A DNA stretch of 64,000 nt, from assembly GCA_023055505.1 (NCBI GenBank), contig JALIRH010000002.1:54680733-54744732 (forward strand). The letters are read 5' to 3'. Origin of the DNA: Callipepla californica brunnescens. Its lineage: Eukaryota > Chordata > Aves > Galliformes > Odontophoridae. The translations under genes and the position numbers were made by a program. The number at the start of each line of letters is the position of its first letter. The first letter of the stretch is position 1. Of the stretch, positions 12,757 through 23,392 are shown piece after piece. The notes under the pieces were generated by a model. It ran no database searches. It worked only from the letters and a program-made list of their open reading frames with translations, and was not told the origin of the DNA.

Positions 12757-12797
12757 GCAGCTGAGGATTCTCCTGCACTCCAAGAATCCTCAGCTGC
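12757..12797. repeat. Perfect 15-bp inverted repeat (hairpin), 11-base loop
   Basis: Left arm GCAGCTGAGGATTCT (12,757-12,771) and right arm AGAATCCTCAGCTGC (12,783-12,797) are exact reverse complements. The 11 loop bases are CCTGCACTCCA. Two G:T wobble pairs could extend the stem outward, giving about 17 bp, after which pairing stops. That is shorter than a usual microRNA precursor stem. There is no adjacent repeat or gene. Confidence 0.92.
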
Positions 12798-14230
12798 TGC
12801 TTTTACCCTCCCTCCCCTTTTTTGTAAGAGGGTATATATTTCCTTTGAAGAAGCAGTGGGGCTCATAAATTAGACTGACTTCTCCCTGCAACGGCTTCTC
12901 CTGTTTTTCTGCATTCATTTACTCTTGGTCATATCTTTCAGCAGCAACTCATGAGAACAGCACTTGGGATGTACTTTTTCATCTATGTAAGTGGAAAACT
13001 TCCCTTCTCACTGCAGTTCTGAATAGGATATCTCAGCAGATTTGTCATGCCCTCAAATGCGGGCCAGTGGCACATGCAGGGAGAGTGGGAATTCTGTAGG
13101 GACACCACCCTTTCATCCAAAAAGAAGAGTGAGCAGAAGAATATGGCCAGAATGAGGGAGGGAGGAATATGGTGTGGGACCAAGATTATATCTTCTTCTC
13201 ACACTAGCAAATAAAACATTCAGAGCACCACAGAATGATACACAGCCCTTGGCTTTGTGGGGGAGGCTATACAATTGATTCAAGTCCCTCCAGCTAGCAA
13301 AACTCACAGCCTCACAGAGAAATTTTCTAATAAACATCTGAAATTAAAGCTCCATCGCTAACAGCAAAATTACAATTTACAGTTTAAAGACGCATTCAAT
13401 TATAGTTACCCAGAGACAAAGAAGACAAGAAAAATAAAATAAATCTGGAAAGAAAAGGAAGGACTTCAAATTTGCATCAAATCTTAATCCAATAATCTGC
13501 CTTTAATTATCCATGGCAGACTCTCTCCTAAAGTGATCAGTTTTGCCTCAGATCTCCAAATCTTTTGGCCCAAAGTCAAACGGATAAGTGCTTTATCACT
13601 TGAGGCTGGGAGAGCATCTATGTCTGCAGGCTCAGTGAGAACATTTATATCTGGTATGCTTGGCTGCCATTGTGGATTTGGTTTAATCTGCTGAGAGTCT
13701 TTTTACGTTTTTGACTTCATTTCATGCTTTGAACCAGTACTAAGACTTTACTGGATTAGTCCGTTTCTGAGGACAGAAAGAATATTGTTCTTTCACTGGT
13801 GTCTGGAAGTTCCCACTGTAGTTTGTCCGCATTTTTCTTCCATTTATCCTTTGTCTGACTCTGGAAAATGTTGCACTGGTGAAAAATTTCACAAAGGCAA
13901 AGGAGCAACAGGCATGCATACTTAGGACATTTTTGCTTCAGTTTTGGATGTCCTAGACATCTGATATGTTGGTGGTGTTTAAAAAACATTGTGGAGAACA
14001 AAAACATTCCAGAGGTAGTCCCTTCAGTATCTTCTCCCTCTCTCTTATTTACCTATATATTTATTTATTTATTTGTATGGCAACACAGGCAATACTACTT
14101 TTCTTTTGTTTTCCCAACAGGGCTACCTCTGCTCTTCCCACACTTCCCATATCAGATCTCCTTTCTCCAACATCTCAAGACACAAAAGCTTTTCACTCCA
14201 AATGTAAGTTGCTCCTATATAGAGAGAGAG
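12798..14230. other. Single-copy noncoding DNA, no gene recognised
   Basis: Nothing coding is recognised. A short (TTTA)n run lies at about 14,053-14,075 and a GA run (AGAGAGAGAGA) at 14,221-14,231, just before the next CR1 fragment. Confidence 0.65.
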
Positions 14231-14231
14231 A

Positions 14232-14451
14232 TTAGATATAAGGAAAAAGTCATTTACAGTGAGGGTTGTGAGGCACTGGACCAGGCTGCCCAGAGGGGTG
14301 TCTGATACCCCGTCACTGGAAACTTTCAAGGCAAAACTGGATCAGACTGGGCAACCTGATGTAGCTGTATGTGTTCCTGCTCATTGCAGGGGAATTGGAC
14401 TAGATGACTTTTAAAGATCCCTTCCAACTCAAAGAATTCTATGATTCTGTC
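14232..14451 (+). mobile_element. CR1 LINE 3' end, sense
   Basis: A short 5'-truncated CR1 copy. It opens with the ORF2 end/3' UTR text GATATAAGGAAAAAGTC, then GTGAGGCACTGGACCAGGCTGCCCAGAG-type sequence, CAAGGCAAAACTGG and GGCAACCTGATGTAGCTG. It ends in TTCCAACTCAAAGAATTCTATGATTCTGTCAT, written here only as its features: the GGACTAGATGACTTTTAAAG segment and the octamer tail at 14,434-14,448. Only the 3' 220 bp or so survive. Its tail contains the same CATTGCAGGGG string that in the 19.1 kb copy has become a juxtaposed splice motif. Confidence 0.93.
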
Positions 14452-16107
14452 ATCCTAGCAACTGTGAGTCCTTTAGATCCTACTTTTTTCCCCACCTTTT
14501 GACAGGGAGTAAAAAGTTCTGCCACAGAGTAACAAAAGGTATCCAGATTTACTTCCTGCAACAGAGGGATCCCGAGTCATATTCTGACATGGTTATGTTG
14601 CTGAGAAGGTGTCTCTGAAAAGCATCACCGTGTGAGTGGGAAGGCTGAGATCTTGCCACTGCTTCCCAAGAGGTCTCTCCTTCCCACCTCAAGTCAGACC
14701 CCACAGGAAATATGCTTCCAAGACCAACAAATCCATATGAGGGAGCTACATGGACTTTCTCTTTAAAAGGTAGATAATTTAGGGAAATAATCTGAATGCT
14801 GTAACAGTACTTTGTGCCCAGAATCCTCACAAGACACACTCAAAGAGCAGTCTGTTGTAAATGCGTCACTCACAAAGGTGCTAGAACCTGCGTTTATTGG
14901 ATCAAGTCACAGGCGTCTGAATTACAATTGCAACAATTATAGCCCTGTCCCATCTCTGTGTTGACACCAGCAGTTAGTGCTATAGGCTTATTTCTCCTCC
15001 TCTGTTGGTAAATCAGAGAAACATAAAAACTGCTGTCATTGAAAACACAACCAGCAAACAAAAAAACAAAGTTAAGACGAGTGTTAACCAAACCCCAGGA
15101 CAGATCAGGGCAGAGGGACATCCCTTAATAACTTCTGTTTCAGAATGGTCAATGTCCATTTCAACGCAGAGCCATTTCCAAACAGCTGCTGGCAACAGGC
15201 AATTTAGTGTGCGTGAAAAAAGTTGTCAGGACTGGAAGAAAATAGATTCTGCTCTCTGCTGTACTACCAGTGTCTCCTGCTTTGCCTTTGTTAAAGAGTT
15301 CTCTTTGTAAAAAGGGGGAGTGACAACACATATCTACCACAGGTAACCACAACATGCCTGATTTGCATGTATATGCTTTTCTTAGTATATGCTTTTCCTT
15401 TGTAACACCATTGCAGTCCTTAGCACAGGAATCAGGATCAGTATTTGTGAAATAAGATCTCAAATTCAGAAGACGCTATTCAGAAAAAATCACGGAGTGT
15501 TTTTACATCTCTGTGTGGGTACTGTTGACAGCAATGAATCAGTCTTTCACATTTCAAAATATTTATAAACAGAGTGCACAGTTCCTGCATTTTTCCATCT
15601 TTAAATCACAGAAGAAGTGCTAACAAAGTCAGTTTCTTTCAAAAGAATTGCTAGTACATCAACTACAGAGCAAGAATTCTTCCTTCCTTAGTGGGTCTCC
15701 TGTTGCAAGGGAGATCTTCATCCCTTTCTGCATATCTGCTGACTGAAAAAAAAGGGAGTCGTTGATTGTAAACTGTCTCTCATTGCTAAATTCATTCTCA
15801 CTAGTAAAAAAAATTCTACCTGTAATCTGTGATGAAACAGTGCACGCTCCAAGTAAATCAACACAATCTCAAGCTTTTTTATTGAACTGACTTTCACCTG
15901 CTGGTTTTACTCTCCTTTGTCCGTCATTGTGTATGCAGTGTTTTCCACATCCAAATCTGAAGCACATCAAGTACTGCACCTCCCGCCTATGGTGCTTCAT
16001 CACGTTCTCCAGATATCTCCCTTCTTTTCATCTCCCTTTTCCAGTGCATCTGTGCACTACCAAATGCATTTGGCATTCAACTCCAAATATTATTTCATTT
16101 TCAAGGT
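14452..16107. other. Noncoding DNA with one possible regulatory block
   Basis: No gene is recognised. The stretch at about 14,890-15,060 looks constrained by eye: GTTTATTGGATCAAG, ACAATTGCAACAATTAT with SOX-like ACAAT cores, and retained CpGs. At 15,361 an exact octamer ATTTGCAT is followed by a 13-bp direct repeat GTATATGCTTTTC (15,369-15,381 and 15,385-15,397). Confidence 0.5.
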
Positions 16108-16129
16108 TATTATTATATTGCAGGTAAGA
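16108..16129 (+). promoter_or_regulatory. Juxtaposed splice motif TTGCAG/GTAAGA
   Basis: A T-rich stretch ending in ATTGCAG (AG at 16,122-16,123) is followed directly by GTAAGA. The pyrimidine tract is interrupted by A residues, so this is weaker than the 2,981-3,006 site. It may equally be an isolated donor-like string. Confidence 0.25.
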
Positions 16130-18061
16130 CATATGTTCATATACAACGTACCAAATGTCACGTCGATACACAAGGAGCAGCATGAGTTGGTCAGACCATT
16201 GATGAGAAGCAGGAAACAGCCTGAAGAGATTAATCATCACAAGATATTTGAGACCCAGTTCAAATAGAAATCAGTAGTAGCATTTTTCTTAGTCAACAGA
16301 TGCACACCAAAATAAGACCAACAGATCGTGGTAGCATGCATGCAAGTTATAGTACGGTTTTTTGAACCTGGTGTTATTTGTCTCCCAGGGTAGAGCAGAT
16401 GTATTTTCCGAGTATCCTGACTTGAGGGATGTTTCTAAGAAAGGACATGGGTTATATTGTGAGTGCTGTAGAAAGAACTATAGCGTAAAGCACTGTAGCA
16501 TGCAGAGGATAGTACTAGAACATACTGTTATGGTTCGCTGTACCTGTAAAATTCATGAAATTATTGGCTTCTTTCAGCTGCAGTACAGTACTTTTACAGT
16601 AATTTGTCACTCTGTTTTCAGCAGAGATAATGGACCATGCCTTTTTCTAGGAGCACATTATTTGGCCACTGGCAGATCTTTATATTTGCCACAGATCTCC
16701 AGTAGCTGCATGTTCCCCCCCACCCTCTCTCCTCAGGACACTGCGGGCAATAATAGGTCAGTGGCATTAACATTTCTTTATCAGAAGTTAATCACATCTG
16801 TGATAATAAGTGCTGATCAGCCTGGCTACATCAATTGTGTTCATAACATTCCTTTCAAAGAGTACGTTATTCCTCCGCTTCTGCCTGCACACAATAATGT
16901 GACATCACTGCAGCCAAAATCAGCAAGAAAAATACCACAGCCATCGCTCCTCCCTGTCTCACCTGACACTGCTTAATATTGTCATTTTTATATGACCAGC
17001 ATCTAGGAGCCCAGTAATAACCTTTTCTATGGCCGGAGATAAATGCAATGTAAAAATGAATGAAAAGGAAGATCAGGGAAAAAGCCCTTTCTGACCTGAG
17101 GGCTGGTATTTTTCAGCCTTAATGTTCTCTTCTACCTACATCATAACATCAGTGATGAAACTACTCTTTTCCATCTTATTTGAAAACACTAACATGCTAT
17201 TGGCATTATTTTCCATGAGAAATGATAAGTCACTAGAATTAGGAAGAAAATTGTTTTCCTGTCTGGTGACACGATGTGAGATTTACAAATTTTTCTCTGT
17301 TCTACCGCACAACAAACCCCAAATGTTTCTACAATCCTCATAATAAAAAACAGGGTGATATTTGCTCCAGAAGAGTCAATGATGTGGAGACTTGGCATCT
17401 GTCTAACATACAGCAATGTGGACAGCAGGGACCGAACCAAACCCTCTTACAGCTCCTGTTAAAGGCATATTATCCACATGACAATGCCGTTCCTTCTCTT
17501 TTCCATCTGGATTTTGACCACATGTGTGGTCAGCCTGATGTTGACAAATAGGCAACCTCCCTCTCTACCCCTACCAAAATGCATTTTTCACAAAGCGTTT
17601 TACATTTGACTAACCATCACTTTTATAAGAATTTTTCTGTGGAGTATGATGCAATGTAGCTCTCCAGAGCCAGAGAGCACATGGTTGTTCTGGAAAAGGT
17701 ATCTGATTTCAAGGCCAAGTTATTTTCTCCCAAGGTAAGTATAATTTACACTCTCTTCAGAACCAATGGAGCTAAGCACATGTCTCAGAAGGGAAAGGGC
17801 AAGTTTTATTTAAAGCAACAATGAGGAATATTGCTAAATGCAACATGTTTCTTCTAACTGCTCAATGTCTAGTAAAAAAGAAAAAAGAAATTGTGTTTAA
17901 GTTCATAAGTTGGAAAAGCTTTCCCAATACATTTTTTAAAATATATATAGCATTTGGGGTTGTTGTTTTTTTCTGCCACGCACCATCAAACAGAATTATA
18001 TCACTGTTTTTAAATACATGTAGTGTCTTTCAAACTGCCCTGGATTATTCAGATGCTTGAA
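16130..18061. other. Noncoding DNA holding the longest open frame of the window
   Basis: A + strand frame stays open from 16,362 to 16,976 (about 204 codons; first ATG near 16,500). Its upstream edge has an acceptor-like string TTTGTCTCCCAG (16,377-16,388). The translation matches no family I know and lacks low-complexity bias. About 16,690-16,960 looks like conserved noncoding DNA (retained CpGs, TTAATCAC, ACAATAATGTGACATCA). A second juxtaposed splice motif lies at 17,720-17,742. I do not call a gene. Confidence 0.45.
17720..17742 (+). promoter_or_regulatory. Juxtaposed splice motif CCCAAG/GTAAGTAT
   Basis: Pyrimidine-rich TTATTTTCTCCC is followed by AAG (AG at 17,733-17,734) and a full-consensus donor GTAAGTAT. 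The donor is excellent; the acceptor is only fair because AAG is less favoured than CAG or TAG. It is either a stand-alone donor or a ratchet point on the + strand. Confidence 0.3.
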
Positions 18062-18100
18062 GATGAATGTGCCAAAAGATGAAAGTGCCAAAGCACTTTC
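18062..18100. repeat. 16-bp tandem duplication ending in an 8-bp hairpin
   Basis: GATGAATGTGCCAAAA (18,062-18,077) is followed by GATGAAAGTGCCAAAG (18,078-18,093), two mismatches. The second unit pairs with the DNA after it: GAAAGTGC (18,081-18,088), loop CAAA, GCACTTTC (18,093-18,100). Function unknown. Confidence 0.7.
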
Positions 18101-18611
18101 CTGAAATAAGATTTATCACTTTGGGAAAGGGAAAGGCTCCATAGCAGTCGAGTGGTGATGCTGCCAGGTTCTTCCCTGAGGTGCCATATGCAGCCTGGGG
18201 AGAAAGACGGGCTCTCTCACAGCTTCTGTACTGGAGGCATCTATTTATGGAAAGAGATGCTGGGAGTCATGGGAAACACTGTATTGGCAGTCTTGGGAAA
18301 CGAATTCCTAGTTTTGGTTTCTAGATTACGCTTACAGTGATGTGTTGTGTGTGGTACACTTGGTCTTGTCTTACAAATGCCATTTCTCTCTTATTTCTGT
18401 TAATTGTAATAAAACAGAATATACTCACCTTTTGTATCTGATTATGCAATTCTCTCACCTTTCTGGGACTAATGCTTGTTAACTTCTGTGACAAAACACT
18501 GAAGAGTAGATAAAATGAGTACAAACCTTGTTTTTCTGTAAGCGCTTGGACATTCCACATTCAGTCCAACAGTCTGCATGTTCTAAAACCCTTTTTTTAG
18601 GCATAAGCCCA
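18101..18611. other. Unique spacer before a CR1 copy
   Basis: No gene is recognised. A diverged 15-bp direct repeat lies at 18,263-18,277 and 18,287-18,301 (GGAGTCATGGGAAAC and GCAGTCTTGGGAAAC). Confidence 0.6.
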
Positions 18612-19217
18612 GAAAGCTAGTCGTATCCTGGGCTGCACCAACAGAAGTGTGGCCAGCACGTTAAGGGAGGTGATCCTGCCCCTCTAACTGTGTGCTGGTG
18701 GGGTCTCACTTGGAGTACTGCATCCAGATGTGGAGTCCTCAGTACAGGAGCACATCCAGAGAAGGGCCCCAAAAATGCTGCATGGAATGGAATACCTATC
18801 CTATGATGACAGGCTGAGAGGGCTGGGGCAGTTCAGCCTGGAGAAGAGAAGGCTCCAGGGAGACCTGATAGCAGCCTTTCGGTATCTAAAGGCAAGCTAC
18901 AGGAAAGAAGGCAACAGACTCTTCTGCAAGGTCTGTGGTGACAGAACAATGGGAAATGATTTCAAGCTCATAGAGGGTAAATTTATGTTAGATATAAGGA
19001 AGAAGTCTTTTAAAGTGAGGATGGTGAGGCACTGGAACATGTTGCCCAGTGATGTGGTTTAGGCTCCATCCCTGGAGACTTTCAAGGCAAGGCTGGACAA
19101 GGCCCTGGGCAACCTGATCTAGCTGTGGACTCCCTGTTTCATTGCAGGTGAGTTGAACTAGATGGCCCCCAGAGGTCCCTTCAAACTCTAAGGATTCTAT
19201 GATTCTGTGATTCTATA
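18612..19217 (+). mobile_element. CR1 LINE 3' portion, sense, with ORF2 C-terminal remnant
   Basis: Begins at the RT-proximal segment (AGTCGTATCCTGGGCTGC) and ends with the CR1 octamer tail GGATTCTATGATTCTGTGAT at about 19,191-19,215. A + frame from 18,730 to 19,062 encodes the ORF2 C-terminal domain: IQRRAPKML, LSYDDRLRGLGQFSLEKRR, GDLIAAFRYLKASY and FKVRMVRHWN. It stops at a TAG at 19,060, earlier than in the family. The copy is 5'-truncated and inactive. The 3' UTR carries a splice-like CATTGCAG/GTGAGT at 19,141-19,153. Confidence 0.95.
19130..19153 (+). promoter_or_regulatory. CR1-borne juxtaposed splice motif TTGCAG/GTGAGT
   Basis: Within the CR1 3' end, CTCCCTGTTTCATTGCAG is followed immediately by GTGAGT. 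The acceptor (AG at 19,146-19,147) has a good pyrimidine tract and the donor matches consensus. The related copy near 14,385 has the same CATTGCAG but GGGGAATT after it, so the donor here arose by substitution inside the repeat. Confidence 0.35.
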
Positions 19218-22200
19218 ATGTAGACCAAAGTCTTCAGCTGTCACCTGCTGAACTCAGTAAACACATTCTAATTCTCAGCAATAATTTACTATACATGTAC
19301 CTCCTCAATTAAACCAGGTCATCAGGTGCATCCCCACCCATGACATCTCACATGGAAAAGAAGTCCACTGGGTATAGAAAAAAGCCGAGAAAAGTGGAAG
19401 CACACCTCAGAATGGTATTGCTGTTTATTCATGTTTCCTATAGTTAGTTCTTCTTATTTATTTAAATTGAAGTTGAAATTACTGTGACTTGCACTTTGAC
19501 CCCTAGATACTTTTGAAGTGATTGCTGTCTAGAGGTCAACAAAACTGTGCATGTATATCTATCTGAGCTCTGAATGACTATGCTTTAGTCAAATCCTGAA
19601 AGAATAAAAACCAGTACTATTGTTGTAAAGCTTTCTGAACGGGATTTAAAGCCAAGAATTCTGAAGGAGGAGACCTGAAATAGAGCAAAAGCACAGGCTT
19701 CTGTGGGAAACATTTAAGACTGCATTGGTGAAGAACTTCCTTGATGCTGCCAAGCACCATTTTTTGAACACTGCAGGCCATGAATGAGCTGTAGATTTCC
19801 TCTCTTTTTCTAACTGAAAAGCACAAGCAAAGTTGTCCTATACAAACATGTGTTGTAAAGCTGTATTTTAAATAAAAAGGAACTGAAACAAAGGTTACCA
19901 AAATTTTATAAACATATTTATCCTACAAATGCAGGGAACTCATAACCTGAATAAGCAGAAATTGGTGTTTTGGGTACAAGCAGCTGTGTAACCATAGCAG
20001 AGAACTATGTCTTAGCACGTTTTCTTGTGGCTAAACTTGATTTTTGCCCCACTTGTTCCTCACTGCTTCTGAATTTCTTGGCCCTCTGCTAACAGGACTA
20101 TGTTATAAAATCCTGGGGTTCTTGTAACTGGATGGAGGAAAGTGTTAATGCTTTGACTCTGTTTAAAAATCCTGGAGTCAATCTGTGACTACTTAAGACC
20201 ATGGGCAAGCTGTCATTCTAATGACTGAGTGAAAAGACAATTAGTGTTTTGCTGGATTTACGATGTTTCCACAGTGGTGGTCTGTTGCAGTTTGTCTATG
20301 GGCATCTTATTTTCTCCTCTCCTTCTGTCTTACTTTATCTACTTCTTAGGAAGCTTTCCTGTGACCTTCCTCTGCATGTGGTACATATCTTACCCTCCCT
20401 CACCAAAGAGCACTACTGGTGGCCCTGCTGGAAGCTGTGCAGATGTTTCTACCACATTATCAAAGCTTTATATTTGCTAGAGTCTTCTTCGAGCAGATGT
20501 TCTTTCTGTGTGTATACCCGGTACTTCCCACTGCAAACACTTTTACTACACAAACAGCAGATTGTCTTGCTTCTGTTGTTCGGCTCAAAAGAGAGAAAAT
20601 GTCTCATTCTAATGATGCTGGCTTTCTTTCCAGAGTGCTTAATGTCTTCCCTTCCCTCCACTCTGGCCCTGCTCTCTGCAGGTGTTTTGTCACTGTTCCT
20701 TAGGCTCTCCATCACTTATCTTTCCCTCTACAGGGTCTCTCTCTTCCTGAATCTCCTTTACCGGTCCCTCAATCTCACTTTAAGTCCCCTCTGCTGTGTC
20801 CTCCTACTTTTGTAAAAGCTGCTATGCCTTCTTTAGTTCTGCTCAGTCAGGAGCTAATTCAATGGATTTAAATGGGAATTACCTTTCTTGGGTAAGGCTC
20901 AGTACAGTTCAGTGAATTTAATTCCCACAGATTGTAGAATAAGAGGCAATGTTCCAATATTGACAGCTCAGAGGTGATAGTTCTTACAGTAGAAAAATGC
21001 TTCCCTTGCCTTCACTGAGTCAAAATGATTTTTGGCAAGTTTGTGGAGGCTGGATGTTGTAAAGACATTATTTGACCACTCTCCACCCCTAATTTGTAAT
21101 CAAAACGCAAATTGGGAAATAGTATAATATGTATAGAGTTCTGTAAAATTATGTCTGGCCTCTTTAACTGCAATTTTGACTACTTTCAGAGGATAAATTT
21201 TCTCCATGACAATTTCTGATTAAAAGCTATCTGTTCATGCACTTTTAACTTCTCTTTCTCTTCATAGAATATTTTTTTGGTAATATAAACAGTGGTAAAA
21301 ACACAAATACAATGGCAACTAAAAATAACAGCATTTCTCACTGAGTAGTAATGTGTCACAAATAAGAAATTATATGAAGCTCTCTGCTGCCACAGCTAGA
21401 TTGCCTTGGATGCTTCAGCTGGGTTATTTAGAAGTAACCGAGGTATCCTTATGTAGACCTGCACAGTACAGATGTGACAGCATGCTGAGAGCAGTTTCTT
21501 TGAAGCTTCAAACTTGGGGAAGCTGCCACTCTTGTGTTCTGCAGTCTCCTGAAACAAACACTCCACCAGAGTCCCAATATCTACGTTAAAGATCTTACCC
21601 TTGTTCCCTTACCATTCTTTCCTCCTTGGAATCCTTTAAAATTACATTACTTCTAGTTTTAAGTTGACTGTGCTGTGCCATTTACTGTCATGATTGCTCC
21701 CTGAATCCTTCAACTTCTCTCTTACCCCTTATACAGATGGACTGAATAGCTATTTGTTCAGTGCTGTTCCAGCTTCACAGATTCAATATTAGATGGCTGG
21801 CACCTACTATGCAGGCAGGCTTTGCAGCTTTTGCAGCTAAAAGTTGTACTTATAAATGGCACTCACAGAACCTAAAAAGAAGCTTCGGTTTAACAGACTA
21901 TAAAATAAGATTATGGCCACTTTGGATAAAAGAATGAAATTATGGTAGGTTGAAGCCACAGCTCAGAGCTTCATGAAAAGCTCAGTGATCCTCTCCTTTG
22001 CGCTTCTTTAAGCACTGTAGAATTCATAATCAATCTGTATTTATTTGGAAATCACTGATTTCTATGTCTGGTAGTCTTTGAAACTTTGTAGAGCTGTTTA
22101 CAGTTACTTGGCAATCCTGAAGCAAATAAGTTTTTCTAATTTTCAATCTTTTTTCTTGTTCACAGATGAAATCTACCCATTCTTTAGAAGTAGCTATATA

Positions 22201-23336
22201 CCAGAGAAATAGTAATAAAACCTAGCTAGTAAAATTTTCTCTCAGAAATGTATATAAACTAGTTCTATTACCTCTTATTAATGCATTACAAATACAATCC
22301 ACACTACACCTATCTACTTTAACATTATGGCTTTATAAAATGTGCACAGCCATTCACAGCTACATTCAAAAAGTCTTGATTACAATCTTATCAGTTCTTG
22401 GTATTTATCATAAGTGTTGTATTGCTTCTGATGTTTTCCCTCAACATTTCAGAATACAACAAGAGATAGTCTCTGTGCCTACTGGAATTGTGAGTAAATA
22501 TTTTAAGTGAGAAATTAGAAGGCATGCATGCCAAGCCACAGAGATGAAAATGCTACTGCTTTTTTTCTTTCTTTTTTAATTGTATGATTTGTAGTTTAAT
22601 TGTTCAAGTTTTTCAGATGAGATTGGATACTGAGTTTTTTGGGTTTTTTGAAGCTGTTGAGGCTGACAGCAGTGTCTTAACTAAAGTTATTGGAACCATG
22701 TTGTACTGCCCTGAGAAGTTGTGCAAATTATTCCAAAGGCAGGATGAATCTGGAAAACAGTCAGAATAGCTTTGAGCAACATTTAACCTACCATTCTCCT
22801 GAGTTAAGCATTAACAATAGTTAAAAATTCTTTTGAAAAGTAGTAGTTGGGAAGACAGCAGGTGAAAATTGAGGAAAAATGGATTTCTACCCCTGTCCTC
22901 CTTGCTCTATGCCCATTCACCTCACTGGTATCCACCTGTTAATTTTCCTTCCAAGATTTGCTATGCCAGCTGCTGGGCTGAGGACCAACATGTGGGTTCA
23001 GGCTGCCCGTTTCTACTCAGATTGATGATGGCTTGATATGTTTCTCCATGCTGTTATTACTAACATAAGTATAGGTTTTCCACAGTGTATAGCAATTCAA
23101 CTGAGCTACACCCATTATAGAGATTTTTGAAAGTGAAAATTAGTCTTTGGCAGATCAGAGTTACTTGCTAGCTGCTGGAGGGACTCAAGTAAGTGCAAGA
23201 ACATCTCAAGAGGTGGCCATCATGTCACTGTTTAGATATTACTGCTGAATATTGAGCCCTCCAATTAGATCTTACCATTTGATTTCATTTAAGAGTGAAG
23301 AAGAAATTGCCTTTAAATTTATTCTCCCCAGTAAGT
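19218..23336. other. Single-copy noncoding DNA, no gene recognised
   Basis: A long + strand frame (20,249-20,815) is explained by a pyrimidine-rich strand around 20,290-20,815 that avoids stop codons; its translation is Leu/Ser-rich with no motif. No repeat with a clear identity is seen. Confidence 0.65.
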
Positions 23337-23392
23337 AAAACAAACAAACAAACAAACAAACAAATGAACAAAAAAAAAAAAAAAAAAAAAAA
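23337..23392 (+). repeat. (CAAA)n microsatellite followed by a run of 23 A
   Basis: About seven CAAA/AAAC units (23,337-23,364), an interruption ATGAAC, then 23 consecutive A (23,370-23,392). No CR1 or processed transcript adjoins it, so a retroposon tail cannot be shown. A splice-acceptor-like TTCTCCCCAG lies just upstream. Confidence 0.9.

Noticed and set aside
15361..15368. Octamer ATTTGCAT as a notable POU site
   Set aside because: The same octamer occurs at several other places (for example near 13,470, 28,800, 35,920, 36,118 and 41,150), so it is not distinctive alone.
20249..20815. 188-codon + strand open frame
   Set aside because: The strand is pyrimidine-rich here, which removes stop codons. 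The translation is Leu/Ser/Cys-rich without any motif, and overlapping frames are open too.
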